Both the position numbers and the translations under genes were made by a program. 64,000 bases of DNA from Bradyrhizobium nanningense (GTDB lineage: Bacteria; Pseudomonadota; Alphaproteobacteria; Rhizobiales; Xanthobacteraceae), in NCBI RefSeq assembly GCF_004114535.1, contig NZ_LBJC01000028.1, positions 1-64,000 of the forward strand, read 5' to 3'. This document shows positions 25,685 through 33,572 of the stretch, piece after piece; within the stretch, counting starts at the first letter, position 1, and the number at the start of each line of letters is the position of its first letter. The notes under the pieces are model-generated. The model did not search any database. It was not told the DNA's origin and was given only the letters and a program-made list of their open reading frames with translations.

Positions 25685-25685
25685 C

Positions 25686-25712
25686 AAACCCCGCCGTCGC
25701 CGGCGGGGTTTT
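25686..25712 (+). terminator. Intrinsic terminator after the toxin-antitoxin module
   Basis: The stem aaaccccgcc pairs with ggcggggttt around a short loop, followed by ttttatgtttt. It begins two bases after the toxin stop codon. Confidence 0.85.
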
Positions 25713-26186
25713 ATGTTTTCAGGCGAGGCGACCTATTTTGCCCCCGAAGGGGACATTCACTATCGAGATGGCAGGCTGCTTGATGCGTCGGCGTCGCCTA
25801 ACATAGCGCCTCCACAATTTGCCGCTGGGCAGCTGATTGCCATATCTTCGGCACAATCTTGTGACACGCTTTAACGTGTCAACAAGTAGGCACCAACTTT
25901 CGAGTTTGGCTTGCCGACATTTGCAGCCTGCAGCATGCGAACCGGCAGAATGCCGATACTGTTGTTGAACTGACGCACTCACAGGTCTCGCCTCGCATTC
26001 AACGCATCGGAAGCGCTCGTCCTGGGCAACCAGACCGCGCTCGTGCTCGGCTTCGCTTGTCCAGCCCGGGCCCGCCGAAATCGGCCTCTGCGAATTCACC
26101 TATGGAAGGAATGCGCTCATGTTCATCGATCATCACCGTCCGGAACGTCGCCATCTACGCCCGCAACGCGTTCAGGACATCGTGTC
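25713..26186. other. Gene-poor region with a conserved palindrome
   Basis: About 470 bases without a supported gene. The main feature is the palindrome at 25862-25881, listed separately. A short frame from ATG at 26119 (site ggaaggaatgcgctc) overlaps the next gene out of frame and has no recognisable content. Confidence 0.45.
25862..25881. promoter_or_regulatory. Palindrome tgacacg-ctttaa-cgtgtca, putative operator
   Basis: Seven-base arms flank ctttaa. The central 16 bases, acacgctttaacgtgt, recur exactly at 41118-41133, upstream of an XRE-type regulator gene. Sharing an exact palindrome suggests a common DNA-binding protein. Here the nearest downstream gene starts at 26187, 300 bases away, so the regulated gene is unclear. 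Confidence 0.6.
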
Positions 26187-26777
26187 ATGCATGGCAACAC
26201 CCCCCTTCGTAAGGCAGCAGCGACCACCTTCAACGGTCCGAAATGCAAGGTCGCCATTCCCGTTGAAAGCCTCCTCCTCCGTGACGCGCTCCAGGAGGCG
26301 AGCCTTGATGCGCAGGTACGCGCGCTTCAGTATCGGAAGGCTCCGAACCCATATGGTACGCCGCCCACGCTGATGAGCGTGGTGCTGCAAAGGATCGACG
26401 GAGATTTCCTGCTCGCCGTCTGTGAAAGGCGACCGCAGCGTTCCGCAGCCGACTACCAGCGACTCAGCGAGGTGCTGACGTCGGAAGGGCTGCGCCTTCT
26501 GGAACGCGATGCCGAGGACATCAGACGCGAGCCGATCTACTCCAACGTGCGAGAAGTCTGGTCCAACGCGCGCTTCCACGTATCTATCAGGGACCGACTG
26601 AAGATCGCAGCGGCGCTCGCCGAAGACGGCCCGCAAACGATACTTGAAATCGAGGAGCGCGCCCGCCCGTGCTGCGACATCTTCGCCGCCGTGTGTGCGT
26701 TGGCGTGCGAAGGGCTGGTGGAAATCGAGATCCACGACGGACCCTTAGGGCCGCGCAGCGTGGTGCGTGAGCGTTAG
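26187..26777 (+). CDS. Conserved unknown protein with C-terminal winged-helix-like region
   Basis: The 196-residue protein has two parts. Residues 30-130 hold an alpha/beta region (YGTPPTLMSVVLQRIDGDFL, then LEVLTSEG-like LSEVLTSEGLRLLERDAEDI and RREPIYSNVREVW). Residues 135-196 look like a winged helix (FHVSIRDRLKIAAALAEDGP, then QTILEIEERA). The layout of a small core ending in RREPxxxNxxxVW before a helix-turn-helix resembles proteins annotated as TnsA-endonuclease-like, but I cannot see a convincing nuclease motif, so no nuclease is claimed. ATG at 26187 follows caggacatcgtgtc, a poor site. It is the first gene of the small-gene cluster. Confidence 0.55.
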   Translation: MHGNTPLRKAAATTFNGPKCKVAIPVESLLLRDALQEASLDAQVRALQYRKAPNPYGTPPTLMSVVLQRIDGDFLLAVCERRPQRSAADYQRLSEVLTSEGLRLLERDAEDIRREPIYSNVREVWSNARFHVSIRDRLKIAAALAEDGPQTILEIEERARPCCDIFAAVCALACEGLVEIEIHDGPLGPRSVVRER

Positions 26778-26895
26778 AGAGACACCTCGACGGCTGCACG
26801 AAAGAGCCGGGTCCGCACTCCGGTAGCGATCACCGGATCGATGTCGTTCGCCGGCTCGTCGACAGGCACAACTCTTTTCGTCACGAGACACTTCG

Positions 26896-27435
26896 ATGGT
26901 CAATTCCAACGATTGGCGGGCCAAGCTGGTTGACGCTTATCCCGATATCTTCCACCCGGTCGGCGATCCGCCCTTGGCGCAGGGCTGGCCCGAGGTCGGC
27001 AACGGCTGGCGCGACCTCCTGGAGCGGTGCGGCGGCCGGATCCGGACGGCGGTCCAGGCCGAGGGCGGGACGTTTCAAGCCACGCAAATCAAGGAAAAGT
27101 TCGGCACGCTGCGATTCTATTGGCATGGCGCCCTGTCTCCGGACGCCGACGCCAAGGTCCAGGAAGCCATCGACCTGGCGGAAGCCCGCAGCGCCTGCTC
27201 CTGCGAGGTCTGCGGCGAGCCTGGCCGGCTGTACGGCCCAGGCTGGCTGACGACGCGCTGCACCGCGCACGCCGAGGGGCGCCGCCCCGAAGAGATCCGC
27301 CCCGGATTCGAGAACGTCCTCATCGAGGAACGGTACGTTGGCGACCGGCGCGTGGTGCGCTGCCGTCGCTACGATCGCGAGAACGACGTCTTTATCGACG
27401 TCGACCCCGCCTCGCTTGGAATCGAGGAGGAGTGA
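26896..27435 (+). CDS. CxxC-containing unknown protein, tandem paralog 1 of 3
   Basis: The 179-residue protein begins with WRAKLVDAYPDIFHPVGDPP. A core follows: GNGWRDLLERCGGRIRTAVQ, then IKEKFGTLRFYWHG, then EARSACSCEVCGEPGRLYGP and TRCTAHAEGR. The IKEKFGxLRFY segment and the CxxCGxPGRL plus RCxxHA pair occur in a widespread uncharacterised family of phage and island proteins; the C-x-C-x2-C and C-x2-H residues could bind one zinc ion. The C-terminal tail (RRYDRENDVFIDVDP) is shared with the next two genes. It ends one base before the ATG of its paralog's leader, in one operon. Function unknown. Confidence 0.72.
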   Translation: MVNSNDWRAKLVDAYPDIFHPVGDPPLAQGWPEVGNGWRDLLERCGGRIRTAVQAEGGTFQATQIKEKFGTLRFYWHGALSPDADAKVQEAIDLAEARSACSCEVCGEPGRLYGPGWLTTRCTAHAEGRRPEEIRPGFENVLIEERYVGDRRVVRCRRYDRENDVFIDVDPASLGIEEE

Positions 27436-27436
27436 G

Positions 27437-27967
27437 ATGGCGGGCATCGTCAAGGACTGGCAGATCGAGCTCATCGAGGCGCACCGCGGCCTATTCTGTC
27501 CGCCGGCTGGGAATCCCGGGGCTGCACTCGGGTATCCTCGCTGCGAGGGCGGCTGGCGTGATCTGATTCAGCGCTTGTGCGTCAGGCTCGAGGCGGCGCT
27601 CGGAGACGACGAGCGGATCCACCTCGATCGAATCAGGGAAGCAGTCGGCCGCCTAAGAGTATCCTGGCGCGGCCAGGTGATGCCCGCGACCATATGCAGA
27701 ATTCACGAGGCTATCGCACTCGCCGAAGCACGGAGCGCCTGCACGTGCGAGCTCTGCGGGGAACCGGGGCGGCTCTATCTGGATGATGGCGTCTGCATGG
27801 CGCGTTGTGCCGCTCACGCCAGAGGCACGCCTCTCGCGGACGAATCCGAGGGCAATAGAATGCATATCGTTCGCATGCCGAGGTGCGATGGCTCCGGTTA
27901 TGAGCCGCGTCGTTACGACCGCGAGAACGACAACTTCGTCGACCCGCCGCCGGACGAGGAGGAGTGA
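27437..27967 (+). CDS. CxxC-containing unknown protein, tandem paralog 2 of 3
   Basis: The 176-residue protein keeps the paralog order: WQIELIEAHRGLFCPPAGNP, CEGGWRDLIQRLCVRLEAAL, HLDRIREAVGRLRVSWRG, then EARSACTCELCGEPGRLYLD, CMARCAAHARG and YDRENDNFVDPPPDEEE. The conserved IKEKFG segment is altered to IREAVG, so this copy is diverging. The junction gaggaggagtgagatggcg before its start recurs before paralog 3, a trace of tandem duplication. Gene spacing is one base. Confidence 0.72.
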   Translation: MAGIVKDWQIELIEAHRGLFCPPAGNPGAALGYPRCEGGWRDLIQRLCVRLEAALGDDERIHLDRIREAVGRLRVSWRGQVMPATICRIHEAIALAEARSACTCELCGEPGRLYLDDGVCMARCAAHARGTPLADESEGNRMHIVRMPRCDGSGYEPRRYDRENDNFVDPPPDEEE

Positions 27968-27968
27968 G

Positions 27969-28529
27969 ATGGCGCAGATCGCTCAGAGCTGGCGGATCGA
28001 ATTCATGCAGCCGCACCCGCGGCTGTTCGACTTCATGCAGGACGAACCGAAGGACACTTTCGGCTACCCGCTGTGTCAGGAGGGTTGGCAGGACGTGCTG
28101 GAGCGGCTGTGCGGCCGCCTCGAAGAGGCCCTGCGGGACAACGAGACCTTCGAGTTCGTCCGCATCAAGCAGAAGTTCGGGATCCTGCGCATCGGCTGGG
28201 AAGACAATGTCTCGGAGGAGACCAGGGCCAGCATCGAAGAGGCGCTCGCGCTCGCCGCGGCCCGCAGCAGCTGCACGTGCGAACTCTGCGGCGCGGAAGG
28301 TGAGAAGTATCACGCTTCCGAGGAAGTGATAGTCCGCTGCGAGAAGCACGCCGAGGGCCGGCCTATCTTGGAGACGCGCGCCAATAAGCGCCTCCACATC
28401 GTGCGCGTGGTGGCGCCAACCGAGCCGCCCGTTTGCATACTGCGCCACTATGACCGAAAGACCGACAGCTTCGTCGGGCCGCCGGTGGATGTCGACACAC
28501 CACTCCATCGCGCCGCAACACAAAGATAG
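27969..28529 (+). CDS. CxxC-containing unknown protein, tandem paralog 3 of 3
   Basis: The 186-residue protein reads WRIEFMQPHPRLFDFMQDEP, CQEGWQDVLERLCGRLEEAL, RIKQKFGILRIGWED, AARSSCTCELCGAEGEKYHA, VRCEKHAEGRP and HYDRKTDSFVGPP. All putative metal ligands (C-x-C-x2-C, C-x2-H) are kept. It starts one base after the stop of paralog 2. Together the three genes form a duplicated array whose products may have diverged in partner or target; nothing in the sequence fixes a role. Confidence 0.72.
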   Translation: MAQIAQSWRIEFMQPHPRLFDFMQDEPKDTFGYPLCQEGWQDVLERLCGRLEEALRDNETFEFVRIKQKFGILRIGWEDNVSEETRASIEEALALAAARSSCTCELCGAEGEKYHASEEVIVRCEKHAEGRPILETRANKRLHIVRVVAPTEPPVCILRHYDRKTDSFVGPPVDVDTPLHRAATQR

Positions 28530-28542
28530 ATAAGGAATAGCG

Positions 28543-28740
28543 ATGGCCCGGTTTCGCTGCCGCACCTGCCACCAGGAAGGCGCATGGGTCTACGACCCAG
28601 AGCGCTACACGTGCTCGCTCTGCGATTCAATCGACGTGCAGTTCATCATTCCGCGGGACGAAGTGCCTGAGGGCGATCCATTGCTCAATGCGCCGAAGGA
28701 GAACGAGAACTTAACGCCATCGAAAAAAGCGCAGGAATAG
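28543..28740 (+). CDS. Small zinc-ribbon protein, copy A
   Basis: The 65-residue protein has a four-cysteine ribbon: MARFRCRTCHQEGAWVYDPE, then YTCSLCDSIDVQFII. The pairs CRTC and CSLC are 20 residues apart, right for a rubredoxin-like or zinc-ribbon knuckle. The tail is acidic and disordered. A paralog (copy B) is at 29335-29538, and a stump of another copy directly follows. The start ATG has aaggaatagcg upstream. Such ribbons often serve in nucleic-acid or protein binding; here the role is unknown. Confidence 0.68.
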   Translation: MARFRCRTCHQEGAWVYDPERYTCSLCDSIDVQFIIPRDEVPEGDPLLNAPKENENLTPSKKAQE

Positions 28741-28742
28741 CG

Positions 28743-28778
28743 GTGGCCCGGTTTCACCGCCGCACCTGCGGTAACTAA
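28743..28778 (+). pseudogene. Stump of a third zinc-ribbon gene copy (5' end only)
   Basis: Twelve codons starting with GTG read VARFHRRTCGN then stop. The upstream ggaatagcg and the codons gcccggtttc match copy A at 28534-28555 base for base or nearly so. It is the beginning of a duplicated copy that was truncated. Confidence 0.65.
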
Positions 28779-28791
28779 GGGACGTTCGCTT

Positions 28792-29235
28792 ATGACGCGA
28801 AGCGTCATGAAGGCTGTGAATATGAAGGTCATTACCATCGTGGAGGACGGCGAGCGCGCGCGGTCTGTCTACGAACGCGCCGACGGCGACGTGACGGTGT
28901 TCGAGCGGGATCGCAAATTCCGGTTCCGGACCGACGTCGCGGGCGCCGAGACGACGTGGCAGATCCTTGAACGGGTGGTGCCGGCCATCGTTCATGCTGA
29001 GACCGCCAGTCTCAAGATCGAAGCCCTCGCTGATCGGTGCCGCACCGGCTGGCGCCCGGGATATCCGGACGAGATCGACTGGGATATCTCCCAACGGACG
29101 CTGCGGCGCGCGCGGTTCGGCATCGATCTGATCCGCTATCCGGATGAGCAAGAGTTCTACAGCCCGGCCACGATCTTGATGGGCATCGAGACGGGCACGG
29201 GACCATCGACGAGCCTGGTCGGGAAGAGCCACTGA
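28792..29235 (+). CDS. Unknown protein in the small-gene cluster
   Basis: The 147-residue frame has no domain I recognise. The N-terminal part (MKVITIVEDGERARSVYERA, then DGDVTVFERDRKFRFRTDVA) looks like a small beta-rich domain; the middle (AIVHAETASLKIEALADRCR) is helical, and it ends near ATILMGIETGTG. Start codons at 28792, 28807 and 28822 are all possible; the one at 28822 begins right at the beta domain. The palindrome atgacgcgaagcgtcat covers the first start. It shares strand and spacing with its neighbours. Confidence 0.5.
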   Translation: MTRSVMKAVNMKVITIVEDGERARSVYERADGDVTVFERDRKFRFRTDVAGAETTWQILERVVPAIVHAETASLKIEALADRCRTGWRPGYPDEIDWDISQRTLRRARFGIDLIRYPDEQEFYSPATILMGIETGTGPSTSLVGKSH

Positions 29236-29334
29236 ACGGTATGCGTCACCGGAGAGATCCTCTGGATCGATGCCGCACGCGAGTGGGCGGTCTGCGAGGG
29301 ATTGCTTCTGGTGGACGCCAGCGGAGGATTAGAG

Positions 29335-29538
29335 ATGGCCAGATTTCCCTGCCGCGCCTGCGCCCGGGAAGGCGAGTTCACCTACGATCCGAGGCGGCAC
29401 GAATGCCCGCGCTGCGGCTCGCCCAACGTGCAGTTCGCTCTTGGCATCGACGAGATGCCGGACGAGCTCATCGACCGGATCGTCCAGGGGCTGCGCCAGG
29501 CCGAGCCGCTGGACGATCATCCAACCGACGAGGACTGA
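29335..29538 (+). CDS. Small zinc-ribbon protein, copy B
   Basis: The 67-residue paralog of copy A reads MARFPCRACAREGEFTYDPR, then HECPRCGSPNVQFALGIDEM. The CRAC and CPRC pairs have the same spacing as in copy A, and the acidic tail follows. The start ATG has ggaggattagag upstream. Its stop is three bases before the GTG start of the phosphoesterase gene, so the two are probably co-translated. Confidence 0.7.
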   Translation: MARFPCRACAREGEFTYDPRRHECPRCGSPNVQFALGIDEMPDELIDRIVQGLRQAEPLDDHPTDED

Positions 29539-29541
29539 ACC

Positions 29542-30366
29542 GTGTTGTTGTGGATCCTGTCAGATCTGCATGTCGAGCTGACCCGCGGCTGGGACCTGCC
29601 GTCCGGCGATGCGCGGCCGCGGTTCGATGTGCTGGTGGTCGCCGGCGACCTTATTCCGCGTGCGGAGCGCGGGGTGAAGTGGCTGCGCGAACGCGTAACG
29701 GATCGGCCGGTGATCTACGTCGTCGGCAACCACGAATTCTATGGAGCCGACGAGTTCAGGACAGTTGACAAGGCGAAGGCTGCGGCAGCCGGCACGAACA
29801 TTCATGTGCTGCAGTACGAGACCGTCCGGATCGAGCACGTGACGTTCGCCGGCGCAACGACATGGACCGACTTCGATCTGCTCGGCGATCAGCATCGCGC
29901 GATGAGCGTGGCGGCTGAAAGGATGAACGATTTCAGGAAGATCAGGACGGCGCGTTACGAGCGGCGCTTTCAGCCGCACCATGCCTATGCCCGCCATCTT
30001 GCCGCGCGCCTGTTCTTCGAGGGCCAGATGCGCAAGGAGCGGTCCGGCAAGCTGGTCGTGGTCTCCCACCACGCCCCGCATCCCGGACCCACTGTGACGC
30101 TGTCCGATCCGCCAACGCCGGACGAGATCCTGAATGCGGCATACCGCAGCGACCTGACCGCGCTGATGCGACCAGCGTCCGACGAGGGATGCGGCGCGCT
30201 CAAGCCCGCTGATCTCTGGATCTACGGGCATACCCACGAGTCCGAGGACATCATGATCGGTATGACGCGCGTGGTCTCGAACGCCAAAGGTTATGGACCT
30301 TGGCCACCGCAGCAGCGCGACTGGGACAACCCGCGCTTCGATCCGAACTTTGTCATCGAAATCTAA
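29542..30366 (+). CDS. Calcineurin-like metallophosphoesterase
   Basis: The 274-residue enzyme shows all five metal-binding blocks in order: SDLHVE, VVAGDLI, VVGNHEFY, VVSHHAP and YGHTHES. These bind two metals and cleave phosphomono- or diesters. The start is GTG at 29542, three bases after the zinc-ribbon stop. Close homologs in plasmids and islands are annotated only as metallophosphoesterases. Its direct neighbour is an AAA ATPase gene, 12 bases downstream. Substrate (nucleotide, nucleic acid or protein) cannot be told. Confidence 0.88.
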   Translation: MLLWILSDLHVELTRGWDLPSGDARPRFDVLVVAGDLIPRAERGVKWLRERVTDRPVIYVVGNHEFYGADEFRTVDKAKAAAAGTNIHVLQYETVRIEHVTFAGATTWTDFDLLGDQHRAMSVAAERMNDFRKIRTARYERRFQPHHAYARHLAARLFFEGQMRKERSGKLVVVSHHAPHPGPTVTLSDPPTPDEILNAAYRSDLTALMRPASDEGCGALKPADLWIYGHTHESEDIMIGMTRVVSNAKGYGPWPPQQRDWDNPRFDPNFVIEI

Positions 30367-30378
30367 GGAAGGCTGGCA

Positions 30379-31848
30379 ATGGTCGACATCGAAGCGACTG
30401 TGCGCGCCGGATTGCAGAAGCGATCTTATCCGAGCGCGACATCCACGCGGGGAGGACTAAGGATGACCCAGGAGATAACCAGCAGCTCCTCGGTGCCCTT
30501 GCCGGTCGAACTGCTGTGGCAGAGCGGCTGGCCGCCCGCGGCCCAGCTCTTCTGGTCGCGCATTGGCGAGGTCAAAAACCTATCGCGCGATCAGGTTGCT
30601 GCCGATTTCTGGTCGGGAGAAAAGGACCGCTGCAAAGCGGCCTGCCAGAGGTTCGCCGACCTCTTGTTCGCGGCGGGCCACGGCGAGGAGGCGCTCGCGG
30701 CGCTGATGTTGGCGGCTGATCCTGTCAAGCCGCAAACGTTCGAGATCGTACTGCCGCAGCTTGGCTACGCCGTTGAGCACCTCTGGGATTGGCCAGTTGC
30801 CAGCATCACGAGGAATCACGCTTTGCAGCGCCTAGCCGTCTGGTGGCGCGCCGCAAGAGGCGATTTCAAGGATAGCGACAGCAGCGTCTTCTGGACTACT
30901 TGCCTCGAACTGTTTTACCAGGACGACAACTCAGAAGGGTTGCCGGCACCGCGCGAGCAGAACCGAGGCGAGCAACAAGACGCGACAGCAGCGCTCGAGA
31001 TCGTCGTCATGCCCAAAGACAAGGCTACAAAGCTCAACAACTACCACTCCGAGTTCAAGGATCTGGTGGATGCAAGGTTGCCTTTGCGGCTCGCCCGCGA
31101 TATCGCCGCGATGCGAGCAAAGTTGATGGCGGAGTACCCGCACGCCACCAACGCCATCGACCTCGTACTACGCGACCTGCGCGAGGGCGCGCCCATTCGT
31201 CCAGCGCCCATCCTGCTGACAGGCCCTGCCGGCGCCGGCAAGTCGCGGCTTGTCCGCAGAATCGGTGATCTCCTCGGGGTCGGCGTGTACCGCTACGACG
31301 GATCCGGCGCATCGGACAACATGTTCGGCGGATCGCCAAAAGGCTGGGGCAACACGATCCCGTCGGCACCGGCGCGCGCGGTCAACCAAATGCGCATCGC
31401 GAACCCGATCGTGATGATCGACGAGATCGAGAAGGCCGGCACATCGTCGCGCAATGGACGTTTGTGGGACGCGCTGCTGCCGTTTTTGGAGCGCGAGACC
31501 GCGGCCAGATACAGGGACGTCTCGCTGGACGCCGAGCTTGACCTCTCATGGATCTCGTACATCGCGACCGCCAATGCCATCGTGAACCTGCCGGCGCATC
31601 TGCAGGACCGCTTCCGTATCGTCAAGGTGCTGGCGCCCCGGCTTGCCGATCTGCCGCTTCTTGCGGCTAACGTTCTGCGGGAGCTTGCCATTGAGTCCGG
31701 CGAGCCCGGGTTCGTTTGGCCGCTCGCCGAGGACGAACTTGAGGTGATCGGGCGTGCATGGGAAAGGGCCGGGTTCAGTGTCCGCAAGCTGCAGAAGATC
31801 GTGGCGGCGACGGTCGAGGCGCGCAATGCCACCGCGGTGAGGCACTAG
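30379..31848 (+). CDS. AAA+ ATPase with Lon-like ATPase module, no protease domain
   Basis: The 489-residue protein has a unique N-terminal part (1-200), with an acidic, Gln-rich linker near 190, and a C-terminal AAA+ module. Walker A is LLTGPAGAGKSRLVRRIG (about residue 275), Walker B IVMIDEIEKAG (about 350), and an arginine-finger region lies near LQDRFRIVKVL. The IEKAG and the sequence LWDALLPFLERET resemble the Lon ATPase, which remodels or unfolds proteins, but there is no Ser-Lys protease domain after it. A second start at 30463 has its own good site (ggggaggactaagg). It follows the phosphoesterase closely, so the pair is likely one unit. Confidence 0.82.
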   Translation: MVDIEATVRAGLQKRSYPSATSTRGGLRMTQEITSSSSVPLPVELLWQSGWPPAAQLFWSRIGEVKNLSRDQVAADFWSGEKDRCKAACQRFADLLFAAGHGEEALAALMLAADPVKPQTFEIVLPQLGYAVEHLWDWPVASITRNHALQRLAVWWRAARGDFKDSDSSVFWTTCLELFYQDDNSEGLPAPREQNRGEQQDATAALEIVVMPKDKATKLNNYHSEFKDLVDARLPLRLARDIAAMRAKLMAEYPHATNAIDLVLRDLREGAPIRPAPILLTGPAGAGKSRLVRRIGDLLGVGVYRYDGSGASDNMFGGSPKGWGNTIPSAPARAVNQMRIANPIVMIDEIEKAGTSSRNGRLWDALLPFLERETAARYRDVSLDAELDLSWISYIATANAIVNLPAHLQDRFRIVKVLAPRLADLPLLAANVLRELAIESGEPGFVWPLAEDELEVIGRAWERAGFSVRKLQKIVAATVEARNATAVRH

Positions 31849-31870
31849 ATGCCGCCTGCACAGGACCAGC

Positions 31871-32170
31871 TTGTGCCGCTGGCCTAAGTCCGACACCAAG
31901 GACTATTTTAAAGACGAGGCACCTGGTCCGATTGAACTGGCGCATGCGCCGCTGCTTGAAAACTGGCGAGCGAACCTCATGTGCAAACGGGTCGAAGGTC
32001 CCTCGTACATATTCTCAAGAACGGCATGTCGCCGCCATCCATGTCATCGGCCACCCGGAGCTTGCCGATCATGAGCAGATTGAGATGGCGATATTCGCGT
32101 GGCTCGATCGCAACGGCCAGTGGGCTGGAGCGAAGGATCGCCTCGATCGGCTGGGCCGTCGTGCGGTGCT
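31871..32170 (+). pseudogene. Frameshifted paralog of the next gene
   Basis: One frame (from 31871) reads PGPIELAHAPLLENWRANLM; a second frame continues HVAAIHVIGHPELADHEQIE followed by MAIFAWLDRNGQWAGAKDRL. The intact gene at 32218-32556 has PSPEQLACAPLLENWQAVVR and SSQLIWLDRNRKWA-like THTSQLIWLDRNRKWARTWN at the same places. The two halves join only by a frameshift near 32010-32025. It is a decayed duplicate. Confidence 0.65.
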
Positions 32171-32217
32171 GTCCTGTGGAAGTGAAGCTTCGGCAACTCG
32201 ATTGGGAAATCGGGAAC

Positions 32218-32556
32218 ATGGCGATCGGAGAGAAGGATAACGAGGCGATGTTGAGGCGCGACTTCGAGTCCTATCTGACCGGCGTGCAACCTTCGCCGGA
32301 ACAGCTCGCCTGCGCGCCGCTGCTCGAGAACTGGCAGGCGGTCGTCAGGCAATTCAGCGAGGCAAGCCATTCGTTGTGCATGGTTCTGAGCGGAAGCGTT
32401 GTCAACCATCCTCTGCTCGGCCACGACAAGAGCATCCACACGTCGCAACTGATCTGGCTTGACCGCAACCGGAAATGGGCCCGCACCTGGAATCGGGTCT
32501 ACCGACTCGGCGAGCCGGTCGGCAGCAACACCGAAGATGGAGTCGTGGGGCTCTGA
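32218..32556 (+). CDS. Unknown small protein, intact member of a duplicated pair
   Basis: The 112-residue protein reads LRRDFESYLTGVQPSPEQLA, then CAPLLENWQAVVRQF, then VLSGSVVNHPLLGHDKSIHT and SQLIWLDRNRKWARTWNRVY. A decayed paralog lies directly upstream. The same kind of protein, with PLLENW and WLDRNxxWARTxNRxYRLG patterns, seems to be a standalone alpha/beta domain; I do not recognise the family. ATG at 32218 begins near the first conserved residues. It overlaps the next gene by one base (TGATG). Confidence 0.6.
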   Translation: MAIGEKDNEAMLRRDFESYLTGVQPSPEQLACAPLLENWQAVVRQFSEASHSLCMVLSGSVVNHPLLGHDKSIHTSQLIWLDRNRKWARTWNRVYRLGEPVGSNTEDGVVGL

Positions 32557-32954
32557 TGACAGTTCTGATCACCCGTCGCGAGACAATTCTTGGCGCAGCT
32601 GCCCCGTTACTAACTGCGGTCCCGGCGGACCAGCCTCAATGCTTGTTTGCCTATCTCGCGCTAGCCGACCACTGTGGACGGTCGCGCTGGCGTCATCCGA
32701 TCTTCCTGCTCCATAAGGGGGAATTCCTGACCGGACGACTGGCTGCGTGCATTGGCTCGGCAACCGGCGAGTCATTGCCTGTTTACGCATTGCTGTTCGG
32801 CAATATTCAACTAGTCCCTTTCCCGCTCCGGGAGCAGTTCGCCCGCGCCTGCGCCGTCGATGTCTCCAGTGTTGTCGACAAGGCCGAGCGCCGTCACCGC
32901 AGCGATGCCCTGCACGTCGCGGCCAACGGTTACGCGGTCAATCACCGAGTTTGA
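32556..32954 (+). CDS. Unknown protein coupled to the upstream gene
   Basis: The 132-residue protein starts MTVLITRRETILGAAAPLLT, which has a TRRETILG twin-arginine-like motif and a hydrophobic stretch, but the segment could also be a buried helix. The rest (FAYLALADHCGRSRWRHPIF, then SSVVDKAERRHRSDALHVAA) matches nothing I know. Its start overlaps the upstream stop, so the two are co-translated. The gene is kept because of spacing and codon bias like its neighbours. Confidence 0.45.
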   Translation: MTVLITRRETILGAAAPLLTAVPADQPQCLFAYLALADHCGRSRWRHPIFLLHKGEFLTGRLAACIGSATGESLPVYALLFGNIQLVPFPLREQFARACAVDVSSVVDKAERRHRSDALHVAANGYAVNHRV

Positions 32955-32957
32955 GCG

Positions 32958-33572
32958 ATGGGAACGATCTTCATCAGGGCGTCTGAGGATATTGGCCTTG
33001 GCTCAAGGCATCTCGTCTGGGTGTTTGTCGATCCCGATGGGCGAACCACCGCATTTGCTAGCGGACAGCACCTAAAGTTCTCGCTCGAACCGCCGCCAAT
33101 GAGCGACGAGTCGCCACTCGTCCTGATTGCTCGGGTCGCTCTCGAGGCCGCCTGCATCGAGGCGTATCTGCCGCGTGGACAGGATCACGGCACCAGAGCA
33201 ACGATCGAGGAACCGGTCATCGTCAGGCGACGCGGCGTGATGAGGGGCTATCGCATTCCGATAGCTCGCCGGCAATGCAGAAATCGTTCGAGTGATCGAA
33301 ACGCGGCTAAGAACGGGGACCATGATGAAGTTCGCCAGGCGAGGCATCCTTCTCGGAAGCTTGACGACGATGCTCACATCGGTGTGGTCGCGCATCATCG
33401 GCGCGCCACGGCTCCCCGCGCCAGCGCCTTCGGCGAGGCCGACCTGGCCTACCGACGTCGTCAGCAAGCTCTACCGCGATATGTACCGTCGGCTGATCGA
33501 CCCAGACGCATTCGATGCTGCCTTCGACCGGGCGACCGCGGTCCTCCGCGCGAGCATTGCCGGCAAGATTGA
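32958..33572 (+). CDS. Unknown protein; C-terminal part overlaps the next gene
   Basis: The first 110 residues (MGTIFIRASEDIGLGSRHLV, then WVFVDPDGRTTAFASGQHLK) look protein-like. From about 33290 on the frame lies across the start of the next gene and is Arg/His-rich, as expected for an off-frame reading. The true gene probably ends near 33290, through a lost stop or a frameshift. It starts three bases after the upstream stop. Confidence 0.4.
   Translation: MGTIFIRASEDIGLGSRHLVWVFVDPDGRTTAFASGQHLKFSLEPPPMSDESPLVLIARVALEAACIEAYLPRGQDHGTRATIEEPVIVRRRGVMRGYRIPIARRQCRNRSSDRNAAKNGDHDEVRQARHPSRKLDDDAHIGVVAHHRRATAPRASAFGEADLAYRRRQQALPRYVPSADRPRRIRCCLRPGDRGPPREHCRQD

Noticed and set aside
26187..26777. 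TnsA-like endonuclease
   Set aside because: The general layout is similar, but I could not identify the catalytic acidic and lysine residues, so no nuclease was claimed.
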